64,000 nucleotides of DNA from Echinicola jeungdonensis (GTDB taxonomy: Bacteria; Bacteroidota; Bacteroidia; Cytophagales; Cyclobacteriaceae), in NCBI RefSeq assembly GCF_030409905.1, contig NZ_JAUFQT010000001.1:1-64000 (forward strand), read 5' to 3'. This document shows positions 25,600 to 36,100 of this stretch, one piece after another. Within the stretch, counting starts at the first letter, position 1; each line of letters begins with the position of its first letter. The notes under the pieces were generated by a model, which was not told the origin of the DNA, did not search any database, and saw nothing but the letters and a program-made list of their open reading frames with translations. The position numbers and the translations under genes were made by a program.

Positions 25600-26205
25600 A
25601 TGGAACAAGGCCAATCCTACCATATTTACAAACACGCCAACCTGCCCGTCCGGCAAGCGAGTGGCTCGGAGGATATTTTCCGGGAGGAGGAAAATTATCG
25701 TTTTTTTCTCCAACAGTATAGCAAATACTTAGGGAATGTAGTGGACACCTATGCTTTTTGCTTGATGCCCAATCATTTTCATTTTTTGGTTGGGGTAAAG
25801 TCTGAGGAAGCCTTGAAGAAAACTTTTCCAAAGTTTGAAACTTTGGGAAAGTTAATCTCCAAGCAATTTTCAAACTTTTTCAGTTCTTATGCCCAAACTT
25901 TCAACAAAAAGTATAAACGAAAAGGAAGTTTGTTTATCAATAACTTCAGGAGAAAACCAATCCAAACAACATCCCAATGGCAGGAAATCTTCCTGTATTT
26001 CCATCTCAACCCAATAAAACACGAGTTTGCCACATCGGTAAACGATTGGAAATGGTCAGGCTGGCATGCTTATAAATATTTAGAAAAGAAGTCTCTATTA
26101 GAGCGTACCTATTTTATGAACTTCTTTGATGGAATATTTCATATCAATGATATGATGGAGGTAAAAAGGGAGATATTATTAAATAAGAACCTGGAAATAG
26201 AGTAA
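25600..26205 (+). CDS. REP-associated tyrosine transposase (RAYT, IS200/Y1-like) between cas9 and cas1
   Basis: 201 residues. The HUH-type metal site is visible as PNHFHFLVG (residues ~52-60). A conserved block SSYAQTFNKKYKRKGSLF (~93-110), with tyrosines and the GSLF signature, is typical of the Y1_Tnp family. RAYTs are single-strand-specific nucleases that bind and move REP palindromes; they are domesticated and usually immobile. A perfect REP hairpin sits just upstream, and a second palindrome is inside the gene (25821-25853). It is on the cas strand, 170 bp after cas9 and 17 bp before cas1, so it is probably transcribed with the cas genes. Cas operons of type II-C normally run cas9-cas1-cas2 without it. 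Confidence 0.85.
   Translation: MEQGQSYHIYKHANLPVRQASGSEDIFREEENYRFFLQQYSKYLGNVVDTYAFCLMPNHFHFLVGVKSEEALKKTFPKFETLGKLISKQFSNFFSSYAQTFNKKYKRKGSLFINNFRRKPIQTTSQWQEIFLYFHLNPIKHEFATSVNDWKWSGWHAYKYLEKKSLLERTYFMNFFDGIFHINDMMEVKREILLNKNLEIE
25821..25853. repeat. REP-like palindrome inside the RAYT coding sequence
   Basis: AACTTTTCCAAAG - TTTGAAA - CTTTGGGAAAGTT, a 13-bp stem with one mismatch that remains a G:U pair in RNA. It codes for KTFPKFETLGK in frame. It may be an in-frame REP insertion in a variable loop of the protein. Confidence 0.65.
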
Positions 26206-26222
26206 GTAATAAACTTATAAAA

Positions 26223-27456
<1,234 letters not shown>

Positions 27457-27572
27457 TCATTTGAAAAATGAAATTGGCCTACTATCCTTTTTAACAACCC
27501 AAAAACAGCTTGATTTTTTATTTCTAAATATCAACTTAAACAACAGCATACCAACCACTTACATGGAGGTAT
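27457..27572. promoter_or_regulatory. AT-rich flank between cas2 and the array (candidate leader)
   Basis: 116 bp, AT-rich, with no open frame. The repeat touching it (27573-27618) is perfect, while the opposite terminal repeat is degenerate. This suggests that new spacers enter at this cas2-proximal end. It ends with an 8-bp inverted pair, CAGCATACC / GGTATGCTG, whose second half overlaps the first bases of the array. Confidence 0.45.
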
Positions 27573-29744
27573 GCTGTGATTACCTAGCTAAGGTATAATT
27601 CTGAAAGCAATTCACAACGGCAGATAGGGAGTTTGCTAATCGGAGGGGGCTGTGATTACCTAGCTAAGGTATAATTCTGAAAGCAATTCACAACGTACAT
27701 GATGAAGCCTCCTCAAATCCCACAGCTGTGATTACCTAGCTAAGGTATAATTCTGAAAGCAATTCACAACCGCTTTTGTTGTTTTTTCGCGGCTCCTCTG
27801 GCTGTGATTACCTAGCTAAGGTATAATTCTGAAAGCAATTCACAACAGGTGCTCCAAGTGCAGGTAATTTCAGGTGCTGTGATTACCTAGCTAAGGTATA
27901 ATTCTGAAAGCAATTCACAACTCCCTCAAATATCCCCCGCTCAAATGATTCGCTGTGATTACCTAGCTAAGGTATAATTCTGAAAGCAATTCACAACGCA
28001 TTAACATTCTGAGCCTGATTTTGTAACGCTGTGATTACCTAGCTAAGGTATAATTCTGAAAGCAATTCACAACACAGTTTCCAAAATGTTAGGACATAAA
28101 GACGCTGTGATTACCTAGCTAAGGTATAATTCTGAAAGCAATTCACAACGATGACCTTTAAATTCATATTGCACCCCTTGCTGTGATTACCTAGCTAAGG
28201 TATAATTCTGAAAGCAATTCACAACATTTCCTGCATAGGGATAATTTAGGGGTGGGCTGTGATTACCTAGCTAAGGTATAATTCTGAAAGCAATTCACAA
28301 CATTGTCTTTGTTGGCCTGTGCCACCATAGGCTGTGATTACCTAGCTAAGGTATAATTCTGAAAGCAATTCACAACGAAATGTTGGTAACTATAAAAGCG
28401 CCCTTTGCTGTGATTACCTAGCTAAGGTATAATTCTGAAAGCAATTCACAACAAATCCTCCTCTGCATGATTGAGCCTATTTGCTGTGATTACCTAGCTA
28501 AGGTATAATTCTGAAAGCAATTCACAACATAATAGGAGAGCCGGAACACTACAGGCCAGCTGTGATTACCTAGCTAAGGTATAATTCTGAAAGCAATTCA
28601 CAACCCTCTTGCCTACCATGGGCACAAAAAGGAGGCTGTGATTACCTAGCTAAGGTATAATTCTGAAAGCAATTCACAACTGCATTGTTCTATTTTCATT
28701 TTCGCCTAAGGCTGTGATTACCTAGCTAAGGTATAATTCTGAAAGCAATTCACAACTGATTACCTGGAGGAAGTTGAATATTTCCAGCTGTGATTACCTA
28801 GCTAAGGTATAATTCTGAAAGCAATTCACAACGGAAATTAAAGGATTAATAAACAGAAGAAAGCTGTGATTACCTAGCTAAGGTATAATTCTGAAAGCAA
28901 TTCACAACTACAGGTTTCTATCAGTTCCTATGCAAAAACGCTGTGATTACCTAGCTAAGGTATAATTCTGAAAGCAATTCACAACGTAGGAGGCTCGAAG
29001 CAGTTTTCATATACAGCTGTGATTACCTAGCTAAGGTATAATTCTGAAAGCAATTCACAACACATAATCTGGCTTTCCTTCAATATCAAAAGCTGTGATT
29101 ACCTAGCTAAGGTATAATTCTGAAAGCAATTCACAACCACAATAGCGGTGGCATTCATTACACTTGTGCTGTGATTACCTAGCTAAGGTATAATTCTGAA
29201 AGCAATTCACAACGGTCAAGGTATTGAAGAGCTTCGAAGGCATGCTGTGATTACCTAGCTAAGGTATAATTCTGAAAGCAATTCACAACGTTACTGATCC
29301 GGTAAATTCAGTATCAAATGCTGTGATTACCTAGCTAAGGTATAATTCTGAAAGCAATTCACAACGGAAGAATAACTCATGACAATGTTGAAAGGCTGTG
29401 ATTACCTAGCTAAGGTATAATTCTGAAAGCAATTCACAACCGTGTGGTTCAGGTGTAATTAATGCTATTAGCTGTGATTACCTAGCTAAGGTATAATTCT
29501 GAAAGCAATTCACAACAAGTTGGCTAATAATAAATTTTATGGCATAGCTGTGATTACCTAGCTAAGGTATAATTCTGAAAGCAATTCACAACAATGCTCT
29601 GTTCTATTTCCAAAATTACTCTGCTGTGATTACCTAGCTAAGGTATAATTCTGAAAGCAATTCACAACAGCATTTCCAGTTTAAACAGCAGTTTTTTTGC
29701 TGTGATTACCTTACTAGGGAGGATCTCCCTGGCATCTTCCCCTA
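27573..29744 (-). CRISPR. CRISPR array, 28 spacers, 46-bp repeats
   Basis: 28 identical 46-bp repeats alternate with 28 spacers of 29-31 bp (period 76). They are followed by a 29th degenerate repeat from 29699 that matches only over its first ~13 bases. On the plus strand, repeats start GCTGTGATTACC and end GCAATTCACAAC. The crRNA sense is judged to be the minus strand, because the tracrRNA anti-repeat is complementary to GTTGTGAATT..., the 5' part of the minus-strand repeat. Transcription would run towards cas2. The repeat contains a near-palindrome (ACCTTAGCTAGGT). No spacer was recognised as matching another part of the window by eye. Confidence 0.97.
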
Positions 29745-29813
29745 ATGATTTCACCTATAATTTTTTTCGTTATTTTAAAAAAACGCATAATGAATATTTT
29801 ATTTTTAAAATTA

Positions 29814-30862
29814 AAATTATGTATATCCGCAATGACACCAGTAGCCAAATAAATTAAAAGTGACAGTTAGTGTCAATAGCTTTAGTTAAGTTATTACTCT
29901 GTATAAATTGGGTCAAAATAAACGGTTTTGACCATGAATATAATCAACTTCATTAATCGGTTTCCTGACGAGTCTTCCTGTATTAAGTTCATTAGAGAAC
30001 AAAGGACAAAATCGGGCATCATTTGCAAACGGTGCAGCTGTAACCGTCATTATTGGCTTGAAAACAAGAAGTCCTTTCAATGTGCTTCATGTGGGTTCAG
30101 GACCAGCATCAAGAGTGGTACTGTTATGGAAAACAGCAACCTTCCAATTAGGACCTGGCTGCTGGCCATGACCTTCATAACCGCCACTAAGAAGAGCTTC
30201 AGTGCCTCAGAGCTACAAAGGCAGCTTGGGATGAAGCGGTATGAACCTGTTTTCAGGATGTACCATAAACTCAGGAAGGTCATGGGACAACGCGATGATA
30301 TCTATAGGCTTGAGGATATGGTAGAATATGATGAGGCCTTTGTAGGAAAAGCCACCAAAGCCAAATCCCAAAACAAGCTCAAAAGAGGCAGGGGCAGTCA
30401 AAAACAGTCCATTGTAGCGGTAATGGCCGAATCGACAGTTTTAGAAAACCCTGAATCCGGAAAGCTTGAAAAGAGCTGTAGATATTTTAAAATGAAGAAG
30501 ATAAAGAACTTAGAGGCAAAAACAGCCCAAGGTCTGGTCAAAGAATTCATTGATCAGGACTCAGTGCTTCAAACAGATAAGAGTACCACCTTCTCAGATC
30601 TGGGTGACTGTATTGAGGTTCATGTCAGAGAGGTCTCTGGAACTGATAAAGGCCATTTTAACCTCAAATGGGTTCATATAGCCATAAGTAATTTAAAGAA
30701 ACAGCTGCAGACATACCATATGATAAGTGAAAGGATGATGCAAAACTATCTTGATGAGTTTAGTTATAAGCTCAACAGAAAATATTTCGGTCAAAAACTT
30801 TTTGACCGGCTCATTATTGCTTCCATTTATCCTTACTGGCATGATTGCGGATAATCATAATT
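29814..30862. mobile_element. IS1595-type insertion sequence next to the degenerate end of the array
   Basis: About 1.05 kb. Terminal inverted repeats: 29814-29842 (AATTATGTATATCCGCAATG...) and the complement of 30834-30862 (AATTATGATTATCCGCAATC...), matching at 24 of 29 positions. The last codons and the stop of the transposase lie inside the right repeat. The target-site duplication could not be settled, because both flanks are AT-rich. The element begins about 70 bp beyond the last CRISPR repeat. Confidence 0.8.
29928..30854 (+). CDS. IS1595/ISXO2-like transposase
   Basis: 308 residues. The N-terminal zinc ribbon has two CxxC pairs (CKRCSC and CASCG, residues ~34-57). It is followed by a helical linker and an ISXO2-type DDE/N domain: YDEAFVGKATKAK (first acidic residue), then QTDKSTTFSDL, then HFNLKWVHIAISNLKKQL. 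The protein ends WHDCG inside the right inverted repeat. The right-arm copy is intact and may be active. Start at 29928 (an in-frame ATG two codons later is also possible). Confidence 0.9.
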   Translation: MTMNIINFINRFPDESSCIKFIREQRTKSGIICKRCSCNRHYWLENKKSFQCASCGFRTSIKSGTVMENSNLPIRTWLLAMTFITATKKSFSASELQRQLGMKRYEPVFRMYHKLRKVMGQRDDIYRLEDMVEYDEAFVGKATKAKSQNKLKRGRGSQKQSIVAVMAESTVLENPESGKLEKSCRYFKMKKIKNLEAKTAQGLVKEFIDQDSVLQTDKSTTFSDLGDCIEVHVREVSGTDKGHFNLKWVHIAISNLKKQLQTYHMISERMMQNYLDEFSYKLNRKYFGQKLFDRLIIASIYPYWHDCG

Positions 30863-31084
30863 AAAATTAATTTATTCTTTACTTTTTCTAAAAAGTAAAA
30901 TTTAATTTTTCTAACTTTCTATTAGTTAATTGTGGTTTATTATGCTTTGGAATATTTGATTAGGCCTTATACCCATAAAGTTTAAGAAATGGATCAAAAA
31001 CTCATTAAAAAAGACCATAGCCAAAAAAGTATTGGATGTAAATCTTAATCTGAAATATTAGTATTAATCCAACCATAAGTCAAA

Positions 31085-31867
31085 ATGGAAAATATTATTG
31101 CCTTTTTGATCGGGGTGGGCATTGCATTTATGCGATACTTTGTAGTTGCAGGAGTATCCTTTTTGATTTTTTATAAGTTTTATTTTTATAAATATTTTAA
31201 AGCAAAAATTCAGAAAAGATTGGCCAATGGCAAGGATTTTAAAAGGGAGATTTTTCATTCCCTTGTTTCTAATATCATATTTGTTCTTGCAGCAATAATC
31301 ATTATCCGCGGTCCTTGGGTGGAGTACACCAAAATTTACAGGGATATTACGGCTTATCCCTTATGGTGGATGCCTATTAGCTTGATTTTATCCTTATTTA
31401 TCCATGACACTTACTTTTATTGGTTACATAGGATATACCATCTTCCCTTATTTTTTAAAACCATACATTGGGTTCATCATAAATCCATTTCCCCTACCCC
31501 TTGGGCTTCTTACTCTTTTCATTTTTGGGAAGCATTTACTTTGGTTTTCTTTATTCCAATTCTCGTTTTATCGGTCCCAATTCACCCATTAATGTTTTTG
31601 ACTTTTAATTTTTGTACATTTACCATAAACGTTTACGGGCATTTGGGATTTGAAATCATGCCCAAGTGGTTTAGGAACTCCTGGTTATTTGAAGTAATAA
31701 ATAGTTCTGTTTACCATAATCTTCATCATTCAAATTTTAAAGGGAATTATGGACTATATTTTAGAATTTGGGATAGATTGATGGGGACAGAACATTCGGA
31801 TTATGTAAAAATTTACGATAGCATTCAAAAAAGAAGATTTGGTGAAAAAATAAAAATGGCCCATTAG
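31085..31867 (+). CDS. Membrane fatty acid hydroxylase / sterol desaturase family
   Basis: 260 residues with hydrophobic segments at about 5-30, 60-80, 95-115 and 150-180. The three di-iron histidine clusters are present: HDTYFYWLHRIYH, HWVHHKS and YHNLHHS. Enzymes of this superfamily hydroxylate or desaturate lipid chains at the membrane. It lies at the edge of the biosynthetic cluster, 157 bp before the sulfotransferase and on the same strand. It could add a hydroxyl that the sulfotransferase then uses, although that link is inference. No promoter was identified; the 230 bp upstream, after the IS, hold no gene. Confidence 0.85.
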   Translation: MENIIAFLIGVGIAFMRYFVVAGVSFLIFYKFYFYKYFKAKIQKRLANGKDFKREIFHSLVSNIIFVLAAIIIIRGPWVEYTKIYRDITAYPLWWMPISLILSLFIHDTYFYWLHRIYHLPLFFKTIHWVHHKSISPTPWASYSFHFWEAFTLVFFIPILVLSVPIHPLMFLTFNFCTFTINVYGHLGFEIMPKWFRNSWLFEVINSSVYHNLHHSNFKGNYGLYFRIWDRLMGTEHSDYVKIYDSIQKRRFGEKIKMAH

Positions 31868-32024
31868 TTTTACCCAAAAAAAAGTTAACCTTGGGCAGGT
31901 CTTTATTTTTTTAATTGAATTAAAATTATCAAAATTTAATAAATGTATTCCCTGGAGAAATATTGAGGAAAAACTTTAACTTTTTTTCAAAATGCTATAT
32001 GTATTAAGATAAAACAGCCAGCTC

Positions 32025-33119
32025 ATGCACCGTTTTTTTCCACTTCCTTTATTTTCTTTTTACAAGATGGTCAGAAAAAATGGTGGTATTGACCCTTCAA
32101 AGCTTAAAAACACCCCTCCATGGCTGTTAAAGATCATATTATTTGAACCTATCAGGTGGATCGAGCTAGCCTTATATGATCAAAAAATCAGTCAACATCA
32201 AATTGAAAAGTCTCCCCTTTTTATCCTTGGTTATTATCGCAGTGGAACTTCTTATCTACACCAGTGCTTGGTGCAGGACAACCGTTTTGGTTATCATAGT
32301 AATTATCAAATGGTACTACCTGAAATAATGTTAAGTACAGAAAAAAAATTACTACCAATTTTTGAGCTTATTTGTCGGATTTTTAAACTAAAAGATTCCG
32401 TGCACAGGGTACCCTTATCTTTTCGCTTTCCCGGTGAAGAGGATGCCACAATGACCACTTATTTAGATGAAAAAGGGGCCCAATGGGGTTACTTCTTCCC
32501 TGGGATGATGAATGAACAGTTTAGTAAATATGTGCTTTTCGAGAATATTACAAAATCCGAATTAGAAGCTTGGAAGGATTCGTTTGTTTATCTGCTCAAA
32601 AAAATTTCCATAGCGAATCATCAAAAACAACTTGTACTCAAAAGTCCACCCAATACAGCTAGAATAAAATTTTTGCTTTCCATTTTTCCCAAAGCTAAAT
32701 TTATTTTCATTCATCGTAATCCCTATGAGGTATACGCTTCCAATAAGTGTTTTTGGAAAGTAGTTCAAAAAGTTTACGCTTTACAAAACAGCAATAAGGT
32801 CAATGTCAATAAAATAATTTTGGACACCTATTCTCAAATGATGTCACGGTATTTGGAGACAAAAGATTTAATTCCACCAGGGCAATTGACCGAACTCGCC
32901 TATATTGATTTCATAAAAAATCCACTGGAAACCCTTCAAAAAACATATCAAACTCTCCACCTTCCAGATTTCGATTATTGTAAAGATAAGTTAAAATCAT
33001 TTATTGGACCACAGAAGGATTTTGTGCAACTAAAACATACAATAGCTAAAAATGAAAGGGAAATTGTTACTGAAAAACTGGAACCTTTTCTCCGCTATTG
33101 GAATTATCCCATATTGTAA
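32025..33119 (+). CDS. PAPS-dependent sulfotransferase (Sulfotransfer_3-like)
   Basis: 364 residues. The 5'-phosphosulfate loop is YRSGTSYLHQ (residues 71-80), and the 3'-phosphate region is FIFIHRNPYEVYAS (~230). A KSPPNTARIKFLL helix precedes the latter. These features fit bacterial sulfotransferases that move a sulfo group from PAPS to a hydroxyl of a lipid or carbohydrate. The gene converges on the NRPS and the two coding ends overlap by 16 bp. That tight packing with a lipid-peptide cluster suggests it sulfates the product or an intermediate, but the acceptor is not visible from sequence. No PAPS synthesis genes are in the window. Confidence 0.85.
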   Translation: MHRFFPLPLFSFYKMVRKNGGIDPSKLKNTPPWLLKIILFEPIRWIELALYDQKISQHQIEKSPLFILGYYRSGTSYLHQCLVQDNRFGYHSNYQMVLPEIMLSTEKKLLPIFELICRIFKLKDSVHRVPLSFRFPGEEDATMTTYLDEKGAQWGYFFPGMMNEQFSKYVLFENITKSELEAWKDSFVYLLKKISIANHQKQLVLKSPPNTARIKFLLSIFPKAKFIFIHRNPYEVYASNKCFWKVVQKVYALQNSNKVNVNKIILDTYSQMMSRYLETKDLIPPGQLTELAYIDFIKNPLETLQKTYQTLHLPDFDYCKDKLKSFIGPQKDFVQLKHTIAKNEREIVTEKLEPFLRYWNYPIL

Positions 33120-36100
33120 TTTTCCCCTTTTAGGTAAGTTGCCAATTCATGGATGGTTTGATATTCAAAGATATCTTCTACTTTTATTTTTAATCCATAC
33201 ATATTTGCATTGGCCACCATTTGGAGACTCTGCAATGATGCTCCACCAAGGTCAAAAAAATTCTCATTCACTCCCACCTGTTCAATATTTAATATGTTTT
33301 GCCAAATTTCCACCAAAATTTGCTCCTCTTCACACCTTGGCCCTATATAACCAGAAAGTAGCCTTACATCTTCTGGTACTGGAAAAGCCTTCCGGTTAAT
33401 CTTTCCATTTGGAGTTAAAGGAAATGAGTTCATTGGAATAAGGAAGTTGGGAATCATATAATTAGGAAGTCTTTCACCCAAAAACTCTTTCAATTCTCCC
33501 AAATCAAGAGGTTTATCAAAGGCTTTAGGGACAAAATAAGTGACTAATCGTTTTTCGCCAGATTTTTCTTGCCTGGCAAGGGTAATGGCATCTTTTACTA
33601 TTGGGTGTTGAACCATTAGAGCAGAAATTTCCCCTAACTCCATTCGATTTCCCTGAATTTTAACTTGGTCATCTTTTCTGTCCAAAATTTCAATAGAACC
33701 ATCAGCCAAATACCTTGCTAGATCACCAGTTTTGTACAATTTAGCCCCTTTCTGGAGGGAGAAAGGGTCAGGTATAAATTTCTTTTCTGTCAATTGGGGC
33801 ATATTTACATATCCACGGGCTATTCCTTCCCCTCCAATATGAAGCTCCCCTACTACATTTACCGGCAATTGCTGTTGGTACCGGTCTAGAATATAAAGCT
33901 GCGTATTGTCAATAGGCTGACCAATGGTAATCCGTGTATCTCCTTTTTTTATTAAACTTATAGAGGACCAAATAGTCGTTTCAGTGGGCCCATACATATT
34001 CCACAATTTCCCCACCCTTTCCAAAAGATTATTTGCCAGTTGAAGTGACAAAACATCACCACCACATAAGGCTTTTAAGTTTGGCCTACCTTTCCATTCT
34101 GTCTCGAGAAGCAATTGCCAAATTGCAGGGGTGGCCTGCATAATACTTACCTTAAATTTATCTATTGATTCACAAAGCTCCTGGGGTTGTGAGAGCAGCT
34201 CATCACTGGCAATAATAATGGTTGCTCCTACCATCAAAGGCAAAAATAGCTCCAAAGCAGCAATATCAAAAGAAAGGGAAGTAATTGCTAACAGGATATC
34301 ATTCTGACAAATCCCAGGGCTTTTACTCATCGAACAAAGAAAATTTGTCAAAGAAGCATGACTAATCATTACCCCTTTTGGAGTACCTGTTGATCCGGAG
34401 GTATAGATAATATAAGCAAGTTGCTCTGGGTCAATTTTAATGTTGGGGTTTGAAAACTCCCCATTTTTAAACTTTGAATTTTCTGTTAAGCGGATTATTG
34501 ATAACTCAAAATTATCCAAAATTTTGGTCTCAATATTCGTCAACAAAACACCTACCTGTGCGTCCTTTAGAATAAACTCAACCCGGCGTATTGGGATGGA
34601 GGCATGTACAGGAACATATGCTGCACCAGTCTTACTAACTGCCAAAAGAGCTACCAGCATTTCTATTGACCTTTTCATCCAAACGCCTACCCTTGAACCT
34701 GCACCAACTCCCCTTTCAAGCAATTGCTTAGCTAAGGCATTGGCTCTTAAGTTTAATTCTCTATAAGAAAAGTGCTTATGATTATAGATCACTGCAATAT
34801 TATTAGGTTTTTTTGCAGCTTGCGCTTCAAAGAAATGATGAAAACACTTATCCCTAGGGAATTCAATTTTGGAATGACTCCTTGATAAAGAAGTAGGGCT
34901 TAGTTGCATTCCAGACAGGTATTTCAACTTTGATATTGGCCTTTCTGGATAGCGTATAGCATTTTCTAAAAGTAATGGGAAGGACATAAACATCCTTTGG
35001 ATGGAAGTAGGTTTAAAAATATCCTTATTGTATTCCAACGTTGCATGATACTGTTCCCTCACCTTGGAAAGCATTAAGGTCAGGTCAAATTGGGAAACCC
35101 CGGTATCAATATCCTGGAAGGTAACCTCAAGACCGGGCATTTCCAGTTTTGGCTGGGGTGAATTTTGAAAATTGAAAACAACTTGGAAAAGAGGAGTACG
35201 ATTTAAGTCTCGCTTGGGCTTAAGCTCCTCTACCAATTTCTCAAAGGGCAAATCCTGATGGGCAAAAGCACCTAAGGCAACTTTCTTCACCTGTTTTAAT
35301 AAATTCCGGAAAATTGGATTTCCTGAAAGATTGGCCCGGAGTGAAAGTGTATTGATAAATACTCCTATTAAAAGCTCCTGCTCTGGGTAACTTCGGTTGG
35401 CAACTGGGGTGCCAATAATAATATCTTCCTGGCCACTGTATCTATGAAGAAAAATGTAAAAGACGGTTAAAAGTATCATATAAGGAGTAACATCCTCCTT
35501 TCGGGCAAGATCTTCGATAGCAATTGCCATTTCTTTCGAAAGAACAAACCGATGCGTTCCCCCGGAGAAGGTTCGCTTAGAACCCCTTGGGTTATCAATC
35601 GGCAAGTCCAATATAGGAATTTCGCCAGCTAATTGTTCTTTCCAATATGATAGGGAAAACTGGGCTTCATGTTGGGCAGCTTTGCTGTTTTGCCAATAAG
35701 CAAAATCAGCATACTGGATGGGCAAATCAATCAATTGAACATTTTCACCCTTGACATTTGCTTTATAAAAACTAATTAATTCATTTAGAAAAACCCCCAA
35801 TGACCACCCATCTGCAACTGTGTGATGGGCAATCACTAACAGATAATGGACCTGATCGTTGGCTTGAAATAATTTAAGTTGAATTAACGGTGCCTGGGTT
35901 AAATCAAAAGGTTTCAAAACTTCCTTTTCAGCTAGTTGACGCACCAGTTTATCGGGGTCTTCTGTTTCATAGCTCTTTAGGTTTATTACAGGAATAATTA
36001 TTTTGGCTTTTTGATTAATTTCTGGGACAGGCATTCCAAGGCCAAAAACAAAGTGTGTGCGCAGGGATTCATGCCGCTCTAATATTTGATTTGTACTTTT

